Below, in pieces: positions 36,931 to 46,513 of a stretch of 60,000 nt of DNA (within the stretch, counting starts at the first letter, position 1; every line of letters begins with the position of its first letter). Source of the stretch: Bolinopsis microptera (Eukaryota; Ctenophora; Tentaculata; Lobata; Bolinopsidae); NCBI RefSeq assembly GCF_026151205.1, contig NC_087078.1, forward strand, positions 13,129,118-13,189,117. The letters run 5' to 3'. Position numbers and translations under genes: made by a program. The notes beneath the pieces are model-generated. The model saw nothing but the letters and a program-made list of their open reading frames with translations, had not been told where the DNA came from and did not search any database.

Positions 36931-38574
36931 AGTGCGGGTTATACAAATATTTCAACAAAGCGAAAATGTATCTAATTTAATGTGATCAAATCGTAGACTT
37001 ATGTGATCGCAGAAGATGGTGAAAATGTCCCTCTGAGTAGGTATGGAAGTTCTTGTGATTGTGAAATCATCGGTGTCGAATTTGAACCCGTCCAGAGTGA
37101 AAATGTGTTATTAGTGTATTTAATCATCACATTATGCAGTAAAGATTACAGTAGGAGCTGGTACAAACTTGAATTTGAGATTATTTTGACCAAATAATTC
37201 CTGAAAAACCTGTGCTATTCTTTTCTGAGATGACCCAGCACAACTATTAAGTATAATTAACTGAGCTACTATATCTTAAACTTGAAGAAATTCCCCCAGC
37301 AACGACTTGAAACCACAGAGAATTGACTAGTGACCTTTCTCATGTTCTGATTTTGGCTCGAAAGTTGACCGGGAAATTCGAAATTTTAGGTAAGGTTGTA
37401 CAGAAAAGGATGTGCATATTATATAATATTATTAATATTAAGAATGTAACATCAATGAGTGATTCATATAACTCCCTCTAACAAAGAAGGTAAGTAAAAT
37501 AATAAATTAACTTAAATTTGGAATTTAAAGTATTTTATTTTTCATAATACAAGCGGGATGTAAAAGCGATATTTCATTTCATGATGAACTCATTTCTGCT
37601 GGTGTGTGTTGAGTTTTACATACAAATTCAAACGGAGGATACGATCAATATCTTAATACATGTAACCTGAATGATGAGGCAAATCGGTTCGCCACTACGG
37701 CTTGTGATGGTGAAACTGGGGAGGTATCTGAAAACATTGTTTATGTCACTGGTTGGTTTAGGATACAATGTTGCTGCTACACCGAATCTACACTTATACC
37801 CAGAGGCACATATTAGATTACCGCACCTAATATGTGCCTCTGCTTATACCGTGTATTTGGACGTCGTGTTCTCTTTTATTGAAGAGTAGCTTTGTTTTAG
37901 CCATCTTCAAGATGGTTGTAGTTTTACAGCACGACTATTAGTTTCATTATATATTTGCTCTCAAAACACGTTGAATGCTGGTTAACATTATATTTATTAT
38001 CCTCCTCGATCACCGCATCACTATTATAATTATAGTATTATAGGACTAGCTTAGCAAAGACAATACCCCACAAACAGTACCACTAACCAATACCATATTA
38101 CACTAATAATAATATATTTCTAGATGGTATTTTAGCAGAAGCTGGGAGTTTTGTGATATACAAAATGATAAATTAAATGTACATATGTGGGACAGGGAGA
38201 GACACGGTCAAATGAGGTCACGTAAATAGAGTTTACCGGAAGATAAACTTCACTAATATTCCGTGCGAAGAATTCATTATGATCTTGTTGAACTTGTAAA
38301 ACGGTTAAAGTTCTTGTAATGTACGGCACCGACAATTAGTTTTAGATTGCTCGTTAACATCAATTTCAAATATGGCGCCCTTGGCTGCAACATTTTAGGA
38401 CTAACCTTGCCCATTAAACTCAAGTTGCTTCCTTAGTCCACATACACCAAGGCCAAGTCTTGAAAAAATAATAAACATGATGTGATAATTCCTAGCCCTC
38501 AAGCCCTGTCCTTAACTCCGATCTCAGCCCTAACCCAGGATCCATAAAATAACATAATATAAGGATGTTAAACT
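36931..38574. other. Intergenic interval with a tiny TIR insertion
   Basis: Upstream region of the minus-strand receptor gene and spacer to sulfatase cassette 2. Short frames at 37,003 and 37,671 show no domain. A 42-bp palindromic insert lies at 37,801-37,842. Confidence 0.55.
37801..37842. mobile_element. 42-bp hAT-like micro-MITE
   Basis: Perfect 16-bp terminal inverted repeats, CAGAGGCACATATTAG and its complement, separated by 10 bp. They are flanked by the 8-bp direct repeat CTTATACC (37,793-37,800 and 37,843-37,850). CAGAG-type ends with 8-bp duplications are the hAT superfamily habit. It is extremely short, so it may be a deletion product of a larger element. Confidence 0.7.
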
Positions 38575-38738
38575 GCAGGCCATCTTCATGATTTTTGTCA
38601 GGTATTGGAGGTGTTTATATTTAACTTTGTTCTAAAGTTCTATTATCGTTTAATTATTTTAACAAATTTCGTAACCCACTGATATAATTTAATCCTTAGT
38701 TCGTTGAATGGTTGGTTGATCACCACAAACTTCAGGCC

Positions 38739-40334
38739 ATGCCTGACGTACTTTTGGTGGTAGCACTTGTCTTCGTAACCCTCTTAGACCATGTCGATTG
38801 TAAACAACACAATATAGTGGTAATAGTAGCAGATGACCTGGGATACAACGATGTAGGATTCAGAGGATCTATTGCACTGACTCCAAATATTGATAGACTT
38901 GCTAACAAGAGTGTGATTCTGGAGAATCACATCGTAGCTGCTAGCTGCTCTCCTACTCGATCTGCTCTTATGACTGGTCGGTATCCAATCCGAACAGGAT
39001 TCTGGAAGGGAAATATCAAACCAATGGAGGAGTTTGGATTGGGATTGGACGAGACCTTGCTCCCTGAGATGCTGAAAACAAACGGATACTCGACACACGG
39101 CGTAGGAAAATGGCATCTTGGTATGCATACTTGGGAACACACACCCGCAAAGAGAGGTTTCGATACCTGGTTTGGTTCGTACAACAGTGAACAGGACTAT
39201 TTCAAACATACAATGGCAAACCTGACAGACTTTAGGGAAAACTATTACGATGAGAATAGTAATTTAGTTGACGACATCCGGAATGATCTAACGGGACAGT
39301 ATAACACATATCTGTTCACAGACAAGTCAGTTGAGCTCATTCAAAACCACAACCAAAGCAACCCCTTCTTTCTTTATTTAGCATACACTGCACCTCATGT
39401 TCCCCACCAAGCTTCTAAGGAAGATGTAGAAAGATTTGCCTCACACATTCCTAAAAATACTCGTCAAAGAGAAGAGAGACAAATATATACGACTCAGATA
39501 TCTGTGATGGATGAAGGGATAGGAAAAGTAATTGACACTCTACGTCTGAAAGGAATGATGGACAACACTGTTTTGTTATTCGCATATCGTTTTGGAAGCA
39601 ACTATCCTCTGAGAGGAGGTAAGTGGTCCCATCTGGAAGGAGGCGTCAGAGCAGTATCCTTTGTTCACAGCCCACTCCTTGAAAAGTCTGGTTACACCAA
39701 CACCAACTTACACCATGTGACTGATTGGTATGCTACATTCCAGAAACTAGCGGGAGACAACCCAGAGAAGCACAGTAAACCACAGTTACCAATAGACGGA
39801 GTTGACATCTGGAGATCTATCAATAATAACGAATCTTGCCGCGATGAGATTCTTTATGAATTGAGGGATCCTTCTAAAAGGCTGGACCCGGCAGGCAGAA
39901 ATGGACTTGACAATGCCAAAAAATATCCAATCAACCTCAAAACATTTGAAGCAAAATTCCGCAAAGCAAAACTTAAATTTTCTTCAGCGCAAGACTTTTT
40001 CGCTATTCGATGGAAGAATTGGAAGCTTCTTGTCGGCACAGGAACAATACTCCAAGGTTGGACTTCAGAAAGTGGACAGAGACACGAATACAAACGGGTC
40101 TTAAGTTACGGAGGAAAAATGCATATATGGAGCATAGTGTCTGGAACATTCCTTTTTGATCTGTCCTCAGATGTTAGAGAGGAACACAATGTAGCTGATA
40201 AATATCCTGATATGGTGAAGAAATTGCTGGATAAAAAACAAGGATATTTGGACAAGATGAAGACGGTTGAAGAACGGAATTTTTCAGATAAAGGAAAGGT
40301 TGATGGAGTTTGGAAACCCTGGGTAGAACTATAA
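38739..40334 (+). CDS. Arylsulfatase B-like sulfatase, copy 2 (metal-binding Asp-Asn motif lost)
   Basis: A 531-residue paralogue of copy 1. I chose the ATG that aligns with copy 1; an in-frame ATG 27 bp upstream exists only because of an extra C before the start. The signal peptide, Asp-Asp pair, CSPTR, GKWHLG, TAPHVPH and GGK are kept. At 39,580-39,592, however, copy 1's TSDNGAHN segment is replaced by AYR: a 15-bp net in-frame loss with substitutions. In arylsulfatases the Asp-Asn of this motif ligates the active-site Ca2+, so this protein is predicted to be inactive or strongly impaired, while the frame stays open to the normal end. It may be a pseudoenzyme or a young pseudogene. One further codon is missing near residue 415. 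Confidence 0.85.
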   Translation: MPDVLLVVALVFVTLLDHVDCKQHNIVVIVADDLGYNDVGFRGSIALTPNIDRLANKSVILENHIVAASCSPTRSALMTGRYPIRTGFWKGNIKPMEEFGLGLDETLLPEMLKTNGYSTHGVGKWHLGMHTWEHTPAKRGFDTWFGSYNSEQDYFKHTMANLTDFRENYYDENSNLVDDIRNDLTGQYNTYLFTDKSVELIQNHNQSNPFFLYLAYTAPHVPHQASKEDVERFASHIPKNTRQREERQIYTTQISVMDEGIGKVIDTLRLKGMMDNTVLLFAYRFGSNYPLRGGKWSHLEGGVRAVSFVHSPLLEKSGYTNTNLHHVTDWYATFQKLAGDNPEKHSKPQLPIDGVDIWRSINNNESCRDEILYELRDPSKRLDPAGRNGLDNAKKYPINLKTFEAKFRKAKLKFSSAQDFFAIRWKNWKLLVGTGTILQGWTSESGQRHEYKRVLSYGGKMHIWSIVSGTFLFDLSSDVREEHNVADKYPDMVKKLLDKKQGYLDKMKTVEERNFSDKGKVDGVWKPWVEL

Positions 40335-40591
40335 AATGGTTGAATGTGAAGTTGTTAAACAATGATATTTTTGCAATATAGTTATTACACCGATAAATTA
40401 AAGAATTTTAATTTGTATTTTGATGGCTATCTGGAATTATTCCGTGAAAGAAAACTGCACGACCGTAATTATTATTTTTCATAATTTCAATATTCCCTTA
40501 AGTTGAATTCAAATTGAAAAACTCTTAAATTGCTAAAATGTCACCTCAAAAACTACAGGTAGCAAAATCAATACATATTCAGACTTTAAAG

Positions 40592-40857
40592 AATAGAAAT
40601 TAGAAATTAGAAATTAGAAATTAGAAATTAGAAATTAGAAATTAGAAATTAGAAATTAGAAATTAGAAATTAGAAATTAGAAATTAGAAATTAGAAATTA
40701 GAAATTAGAAATTAGAAATTAGAAATTAGAAATTAGAAATTAGAAATTAGAAATTAGAAATTAGAAATTAGAAATTAGAAATTAGAAATTAGAAATTAGA
40801 AATTAGAAATTAGAAATTAGAAATTAGAAATTAGAAATTAGAAATTAGAAATTTCTA
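40592..40857. repeat. ATTAGAA microsatellite, left of LINE
   Basis: Nearly perfect tandem 7-mers, interrupted on the right by the LINE insertion. Confidence 0.95.
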
Positions 40858-42658
40858 ATTTCTAATTTAGCGATCCGACCTCTCCAGATGTTAAGGATCC
40901 GGTTTTCTCCCCTCCCTCTATCCAGCACCCACAAGAACTAGAGGACTTTAGAATTAGTGACGAAGATATCATTTCAGCTATAAAAAGTATCTCTACAGAT
41001 TCTGCTTGTGGACCAGACGGAATACCTACAACTCTCTTGAAAAACTGTGCTAAGGAGTTGTGTTCTCCTATACGTATTATTTGGGAGGAATCGTTTGAAA
41101 ACGGTACAGTGCCATCGTTCTACAAAGACACTTACATTACACCACTATTTAAAAAGGGTGACAGGGCCAAGGCAGTCAACTACAGACCAGTTGCTCTCAC
41201 TTCGCACATCATCAAAGTGTATGAACGTATCCTCCGTGGTGTTATGGTTGACTTTATTGAGAAAAATCAGTTACTCTGCAACAACCAGCACGGGTTCCGC
41301 TCAGGAAGAAGCTGCCTTACCCAGCTGTTAAGTCACGTAGACGATATAGTTCAAGGTCTTACTAGAAATGCAGACACTGACGCTATATATTTGGATTTTG
41401 CCAAAGCCTTTGATAAGGTCGATCATCGGTTACTGCTTCTGAAAATGAAGAGATTGGGGTTTCATGAGAAGGTGGTAAACTGGATCCGATCCTTCCTGAC
41501 TGAAAGGAAGCAATGTGTTGTGTTAGATGGTGTATCATCGTTTGCTGCCGCAATCCTCAGTGGAGTTCCACAAGGCACCGTTCTTGGGCCACTGTTATTC
41601 ATTCTGTTCATAAATGATATGAAGCTATGTGTTAAAGGGTCTGTCATCAGATTCTTTGCTGATGACACTAGGATTCTTAAGCATATCTACAGTTTGGCCG
41701 ACAAAGATGTCCTGCAGGATGATCTCAACTCTGTTGTTAATTGGGCTAAGTGCAACAACATGGCCCTTCATGAGGATAAGTTTGAGCTTCTTGTTCACAA
41801 GCATTGTCCAAAGAATTCCTTGTTTGATCATCCATTCGCCATCCAAGCTCAAACATATGAAGTGTCTAACGGAAACATGCTGTACCCCACTCAAACGGTG
41901 AAAGATCTAGGAGTGACAGTTTCCGCTGATTTGTCCTGGACCCCACACGTCAACAGGATAGCTGAACGCGCAGGAAAAGTTGCTTCTTGGGTGCTAAGTG
42001 CGTTCAAAACGAGAGACAAAGCCACCATGATGACTCTGTACAAGTCTCTCGTTAGAAGCCATCTGGAGTATTGCTGTCCTCTGTGGAATTGCTCTAAGAA
42101 CAAGGACATCCAACAGCTAGAAGGGATTCAGCGTACGTTTACATCGAAAATAGATGGCACCCAGCACCTCGACTACTGGCAGAGATTAAAGGCCCTAGAT
42201 CTGATGTCATTGCAAAGAAGAAGAGAACGGTATTTAATCATCAACATGTGGAAAGTTCTGCATTGCAAGTGCCCTAATGATATTGGTATCCAGTTCTCGG
42301 TGACTCTCAGACATGGTCAAAAAGCAGTTGTGCCCAGTATAGCTAAGTCCAGCAGTCAACGTAATCAAGCACTACACGACAACTCATTTGCAGTCACTGG
42401 ACCTCGATTATGGAATGTAATCCCAACACATATGCACACCATCGAGGATCCTATGCAATTCAAAGTAGCTTTAACGAACTTTGTGAAGTCATTTCCGGAC
42501 GAGCCTCCAGCTCCAGGATACAGCCGTCGGAATGGAAACTCCTTGCTTGATTGGAGTGGTGATAAAACAGTTTCTACACTGTCCGGGGGGTCGACTTTTT
42601 CGATGGCCCGATAGAGGATTCTATGAAACCCTACAAAGTAACAAAGTAACAAAGTAAG
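40858..42658 (+). mobile_element. 5'-truncated non-LTR retrotransposon (CR1/jockey-like)
   Basis: Contains the reverse transcriptase and C-terminal region but no endonuclease. It ends in a short tandem tail (CAAAGTAA)n instead of poly-A, as in CR1/L2-like LINEs. At the 5' joint ~16 bp of the microsatellite appear in inverted orientation (TTTCTAATTTCTAATTT, 40,852-40,868). The matching site in cassette 3 is uninterrupted by this LINE. Confidence 0.85.
40866..42614 (+). CDS. LINE reverse transcriptase (ORF2 fragment)
   Basis: The frame is open from 40,866, directly after an in-frame stop in the junction, to 42,614: 582 codons with no genuine start. Motifs in order: GPDGIP near the beginning; PLFKKGD and NYRPVALTS; NQHGFR; YLDFAKAFDKVDH with a catalytic Asp; SGVPQGTVLGPLLF; and FFADDTRIL with the catalytic Asp-Asp pair. 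The C-terminal part has the thumb and CR1/jockey-type LWN...P signature. Reverse transcriptase would copy the element's RNA at the target site. The catalytic core is intact, so the insertion is recent, but without endonuclease and start it is not autonomous. Confidence 0.9.
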   Translation, partial: FSDPTSPDVKDPVFSPPSIQHPQELEDFRISDEDIISAIKSISTDSACGPDGIPTTLLKNCAKELCSPIRIIWEESFENGTVPSFYKDTYITPLFKKGDRAKAVNYRPVALTSHIIKVYERILRGVMVDFIEKNQLLCNNQHGFRSGRSCLTQLLSHVDDIVQGLTRNADTDAIYLDFAKAFDKVDHRLLLLKMKRLGFHEKVVNWIRSFLTERKQCVVLDGVSSFAAAILSGVPQGTVLGPLLFILFINDMKLCVKGSVIRFFADDTRILKHIYSLADKDVLQDDLNSVVNWAKCNNMALHEDKFELLVHKHCPKNSLFDHPFAIQAQTYEVSNGNMLYPTQTVKDLGVTVSADLSWTPHVNRIAERAGKVASWVLSAFKTRDKATMMTLYKSLVRSHLEYCCPLWNCSKNKDIQQLEGIQRTFTSKIDGTQHLDYWQRLKALDLMSLQRRRERYLIINMWKVLHCKCPNDIGIQFSVTLRHGQKAVVPSIAKSSSQRNQALHDNSFAVTGPRLWNVIPTHMHTIEDPMQFKVALTNFVKSFPDEPPAPGYSRRNGNSLLDWSGDKTVSTLSGGSTFSMAR

Positions 42659-42994
42659 TAATTAGAAATTAGAAATTAGAAATTAGAAATTAGAAATTAG
42701 AAATTAGAAATTAGAAATTAGAAATTAGAAATTAGAAATTAGAAATTAGAAATTAGAAATTAGAAATTAGAAATTAGAAATTGGAAATTAGAAATTGGAA
42801 ATTAGAAATTGGAAATTAGAAATTGGAAATGGGAAATTGGAAATGGAAAATTAGAAATTAGAAATGGGAAATTGGAAATGGAAAATTAGAAATTAGAAAT
42901 TAGAAATTGGAAATTAGAAATTAGAAATTAGAAATTAGAAATTAGAAATTAGAAATTGGAAATTGGAAATTAGAAATTAGAAATTAGAAATTCG
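42659..42994. repeat. ATTAGAA microsatellite, right of LINE
   Basis: Continuation of the 7-mer array, with TTGGAA and ATGGGAA variants. It ends at TTCGAAATTTCATCCAGCTG, the same boundary as cassette 3 (56,791). Confidence 0.95.
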
Positions 42995-44559
42995 AAATTT
43001 CATCCAGCTGGTTTTATTGCTGATTAGAATCATGATTTTACCATACCTTAAACATGGGAAATGCAATAACAAATATGACTTATTTACAGTTTACTAGGTT
43101 TACCAGTGCATCCTTCCATAAATATAATAAGGAGTTCAATTCCCAAAGCAAGGCAGTGAAAATAAATTAAGAAATGGAATGTCATCAAGGGGCAGCTGTT
43201 GATGGACCACGTACATCAAATAATTAACCGTCGATAATTAGAATCAGCAGGAAAGTTTAACCGAGAAATCATAAATACAACTGTTTATAATTATATTGCT
43301 GGGACCACTCATTAGGTATGTTGAGAATAGAGATCATTAGGGATGATAGGCATGTTATATTCAGTACGTACCTATTATACGGATGATGATTAATCACTCT
43401 ACACTCGACTGTCTCGTGACCTTTTCAACCCCTTCTCTAGCTGGTCCTGAACGACTATTCGAAACCCTAACCCTCTAATCTGATCCCAACCCTAACCCTA
43501 ACCCAATCCTTAACAAAAGCATATGCTGAAACCCTAACCCTAACTAGATATTAGACTAACTTCCTTATACGGTCATATCACGTGATCGAAACAGTTTTTC
43601 GACAATATCTCGTCAGGGGAGCATTTTAACCCTTATATGTCATGGGGGTGATTCGGAATCAGCGTCCGAAAATACATCGATTGAAGGGGCCCTTTTAGTC
43701 TTAGAACAATCTCAAAGATCGACTGTAGAGTGATTTAGCACGCTCGTACCTATACACAACTAATAGAGTTAGATTAGTCGTGGTTATTTATTTCCAGTTA
43801 TTTTCTAAAATTATTTGCACGGGTCAGAGTCAATGACAAAACAAGTTTATGAAAATGAGTTTATGAAAAAATTAACTGTTACATCTTCAGTAACTATCAA
43901 TTTTCAGTAAATACCTATAGCATGCAGAGACAGCTGACAGAGACAAAACTTAGTCGTGTTTATTTATTTCCCAAGTGTTTTCTATAATTATTCACACGGG
44001 CCAATGACTAGACTGATATATTAAAATGAGTTTGTCAAGAATGTAATGTTTTACCCCGGGACCACCTGACCACGCGGAACACCTCAGATAAGCAGAAACA
44101 AGACCAAACCAATACGATTAAAAAACCATGTTATTTAAGTATTTAGCCCTGTAAGTAAAGTTTTAAGCAATGTTTTGGTCATAAGATGAAGTCATCAACA
44201 AATTCTCGATGTTTTCATATTATTATTTTCGTAGATTAAATAGAATATGATTCACCCTGATCGCTCTTTCTTCTAGAACCTTATGTTATAGGACATAAAA
44301 TCTTGTACGAACTTGTTTTGTTAAACTATCAGCTCCTACCTCCTATACGAGGGCAGTATACTAATTTAACGGTTTAACACAGGGTAACTCCTCTCCGTTT
44401 ACTGTAAACATTGGCCTCACCAAAGCATGAATCCCACGGTTCACTGGGAATTGGGAAAGATATGATTCTGTACAGTCTTCATCGTAGGCTATCCACTCCG
44501 ATAATCGTAACCGATAATTATCTCTGATAATTCGTTAATAAAAGTTCTCTGTGTATCTA
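42995..44559. other. Duplicated non-coding flank of cassette 2
   Basis: Homologous to 56,795-58,680. No gene. Contains telomere-like repeats and, at ~44,233-44,460, a diverged copy of the sequence found upstream of cassettes 1 and 3 (GATTAAATAG..., GTTAAACTATCAGCTCCT, TTAACACAGGGTAAC, CTGTAAACATTGGCC). Confidence 0.7.
43462..43550. repeat. Interstitial telomere-like repeats (CCCTAA type)
   Basis: Several short runs of (CCCTAA) with mismatches; the same block occurs at 57,307-57,390. CCCTAA/TTAGGG is the usual animal telomere unit, so this is an interstitial relic. Confidence 0.6.
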
Positions 44560-45180
44560 TTATCTCTATTATAATTCAAAGAATTGTTTTTGGTACGACC
44601 GCCCACGTGCAAATCAGACGAGAAATATGAAGTTAGGTAAAAAATCAAAAGGTTGCATAGCAATGGTGTTCTAATGAGCACGTGCAATGATTGTTGGAAC
44701 GGCATTTTGATCGGCTTTGTGGTAATTACGTCGTGTTTAAAGTTTTTAACATTCAAATCGACTGTATATTCGGTTGGGATGGATATTTTTGATGCGATTA
44801 AAACTTACTTTCAAAGAATATTACTAGCTTCATCCCTGTTACCACGGGCTTTCGAGTCTCTACTATAATTCAGAGAATTGTTTTTGTATGTACGACCGCC
44901 CACGTGCAAATTAGACGAGAAATAGGTAGTTGCAAAGTAACCATGGTAACGAGGGTTTTTACACGCACGTGCACGTGCAAGGATTGTTTTAACGTCATTT
45001 TGATCGGTTTTGTGGTAATTACGTTGTGTTCACTCACTGTTCAGTGCTAGCTACATTATAATCGGCTGTATCTTCGGTTGTACTGACGGATATTTTTTGA
45101 TGCGATAAAAACTGACTGCTAAAGAAATAGAAAACTATTAGATTCATCCCTGTTACCACGTAACGGGCTTTCTAGTAATA
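44560..45180 (+). repeat. Two tandem ~310-bp repeats, cassette 2
   Basis: Units begin near 44,565 and 44,871 with CTATAATTCA(A/G)AGAATTG and share CGCCCACGTGCAAAT, CATTTTGATCGG, GTGGTAATTACGT and CCCTGTTACCACG. Each includes CACGTG E-box palindromes. One unit holds a 71-codon frame (44,653-44,868), but its conservation does not exceed that of the DNA. Repeated at 58,688-59,315. Confidence 0.75.
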
Positions 45181-45451
45181 TTATAATTTGATGTACAATG
45201 TACATGCATTTAATATGTTTGTAGCTTTGGTACCTTTTTTGTGTTGTTGACAAGAAATCTTTAAAACTTGCTCTGAAAGGTTTTGCCAATCGATTTGCGA
45301 TGACAAATTCTTTGGTTGTTCTCAAGAACCTCCAAGACAGGAAAAGCCTAGATATTTTACAGACGTTTTCTAACACATCTGTCTCTCTACTCAGGGACAA
45401 TGAAGGAACATTTGTAAGGTTGGAGACTCCTGGCCCAACCCTTCAAAAGCT

Positions 45452-46513
45452 ATGGGTAAATATCTAAAGATGGTTATCTGTATGAATTTCATAACATGCG
45501 TTGTTATTCTGTCCCAGTACAACTTCGCTCAACAATATGCATTTGGTGCCCCACCCATATCCACAACCATGGACGAAAGGTTTGGAAGCACTAGCGCAAT
45601 TCTATTTGATAGTCCTAACCTCAAACCTTCAGTTGATAGCCCTAACCTGACACCTCCATCTCAAGAATGGATTCTAGAGCAGTTTGATAAGAGTATGTCT
45701 CTGTTAGACTGGAAATACTCACCTCCTAACCAGTGGGAAAAATGTACGAGTCGGACATATTACTTCCCCAAGATAAATACCATCTTTACTGGTGTCCCTA
45801 AAACTGGTTGTTCAAATTGGCTCTTCGCTTTAGTCCGTGCAGAAGGCGAACTTACCAAAGAAGTACCTCTTGAAAAAATAGTTCCGTTTATTCACGGAAG
45901 AGCTACCAATATTCACAGGATCACCAACATCAGGGACCGATATGAAAGTTCAGTTTTTCGGAAAGCCTTCAGTTTTGCAGTTGTACGTAACCCGTGGACG
46001 AGAATGGTGTCGGGATTTCGTGACAAGTTATCTGGTGAGAATGAGAAACGTAACGATCCGTACAGACCCATTGGCAGGGCAATTGTCCGTGAGATAAGAG
46101 GTGTCCGGGATCCGGATCTGCTTCAACAACTTTATCCCACATTTCCGGAATACGCCAAGTGGATGGTTAAAAAGGGATACCATCGGGATAGCCACTTTAA
46201 TCCACAAATTAAGGAGTTGTGTATACAGCATGCTGTCTATGATTTCATTGTTCCGCTTGAATATTCTCAAATTTTAGGAGGCGAAGTTTTGCATAAGATC
46301 GATTCCAATAAGACAAACCTTTTGGGTGCTTACGACGAAGCGTTCGATCCGCGTTATCAGAAATCTACATTGTACGCTCAGGAGTGGTTAACTCAACTCG
46401 AAACTGAACTAATTGATCGCCTTTATACCACTTTTAAGGCAGACTTTACTTTAATGAATTATAGTAATTTTACTCATCCCGATTTTCCACTCCCTCTGCA
46501 CAGTTGGCACTAA
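45452..46513 (+). CDS. Carbohydrate (HNK-1-family) sulfotransferase
   Basis: A 353-residue protein of usual size for the sulfotransferase-2 family (CHST8-14 group). Residues ~7-26 are a hydrophobic signal anchor, giving the type II topology of Golgi enzymes. The PAPS-binding motifs are present: the 5'-phosphosulfate loop VPKTGCSNW (residues ~115-123), and the 3'-phosphate site FSFAVVRNPWTRMVSGFRDK (~174-193) with the conserved Arg and Ser. A C-terminal region with FIVPLEY and several N-glycosylation sequons follows. Family knowledge: such enzymes transfer sulfate from PAPS to GalNAc or GlcA of chondroitin, dermatan or HNK-1 glycans; the exact acceptor is not clear. It lies downstream of sulfatase copy 2 on the same strand, outside the duplicated block. 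The coding sequence is intronless. The ATG at 45,452 is the first that gives the anchor. Confidence 0.88.
   Translation: MGKYLKMVICMNFITCVVILSQYNFAQQYAFGAPPISTTMDERFGSTSAILFDSPNLKPSVDSPNLTPPSQEWILEQFDKSMSLLDWKYSPPNQWEKCTSRTYYFPKINTIFTGVPKTGCSNWLFALVRAEGELTKEVPLEKIVPFIHGRATNIHRITNIRDRYESSVFRKAFSFAVVRNPWTRMVSGFRDKLSGENEKRNDPYRPIGRAIVREIRGVRDPDLLQQLYPTFPEYAKWMVKKGYHRDSHFNPQIKELCIQHAVYDFIVPLEYSQILGGEVLHKIDSNKTNLLGAYDEAFDPRYQKSTLYAQEWLTQLETELIDRLYTTFKADFTLMNYSNFTHPDFPLPLHSWH

Larger units (their letters stand above)
38575..45175. repeat. Segmental duplication, sulfatase cassette 2
   Basis: Matches 53,980-59,315 through the sulfatase gene, its 3' flank, the ATTAGAA microsatellite and ~2.2 kb of downstream sequence. 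It differs by a LINE insertion here, and by two MITEs and two smaller inserts in the other copy. Upstream homology to cassettes 1 and 3 begins only at ~38,575, so this copy lacks their TATA-containing upstream region. Confidence 0.88.

Noticed and set aside
43462-43550. True chromosome end
   Set aside because: The CCCTAA runs are short, imperfect and flanked by ordinary sequence, and are duplicated with the cassette; they are interstitial.
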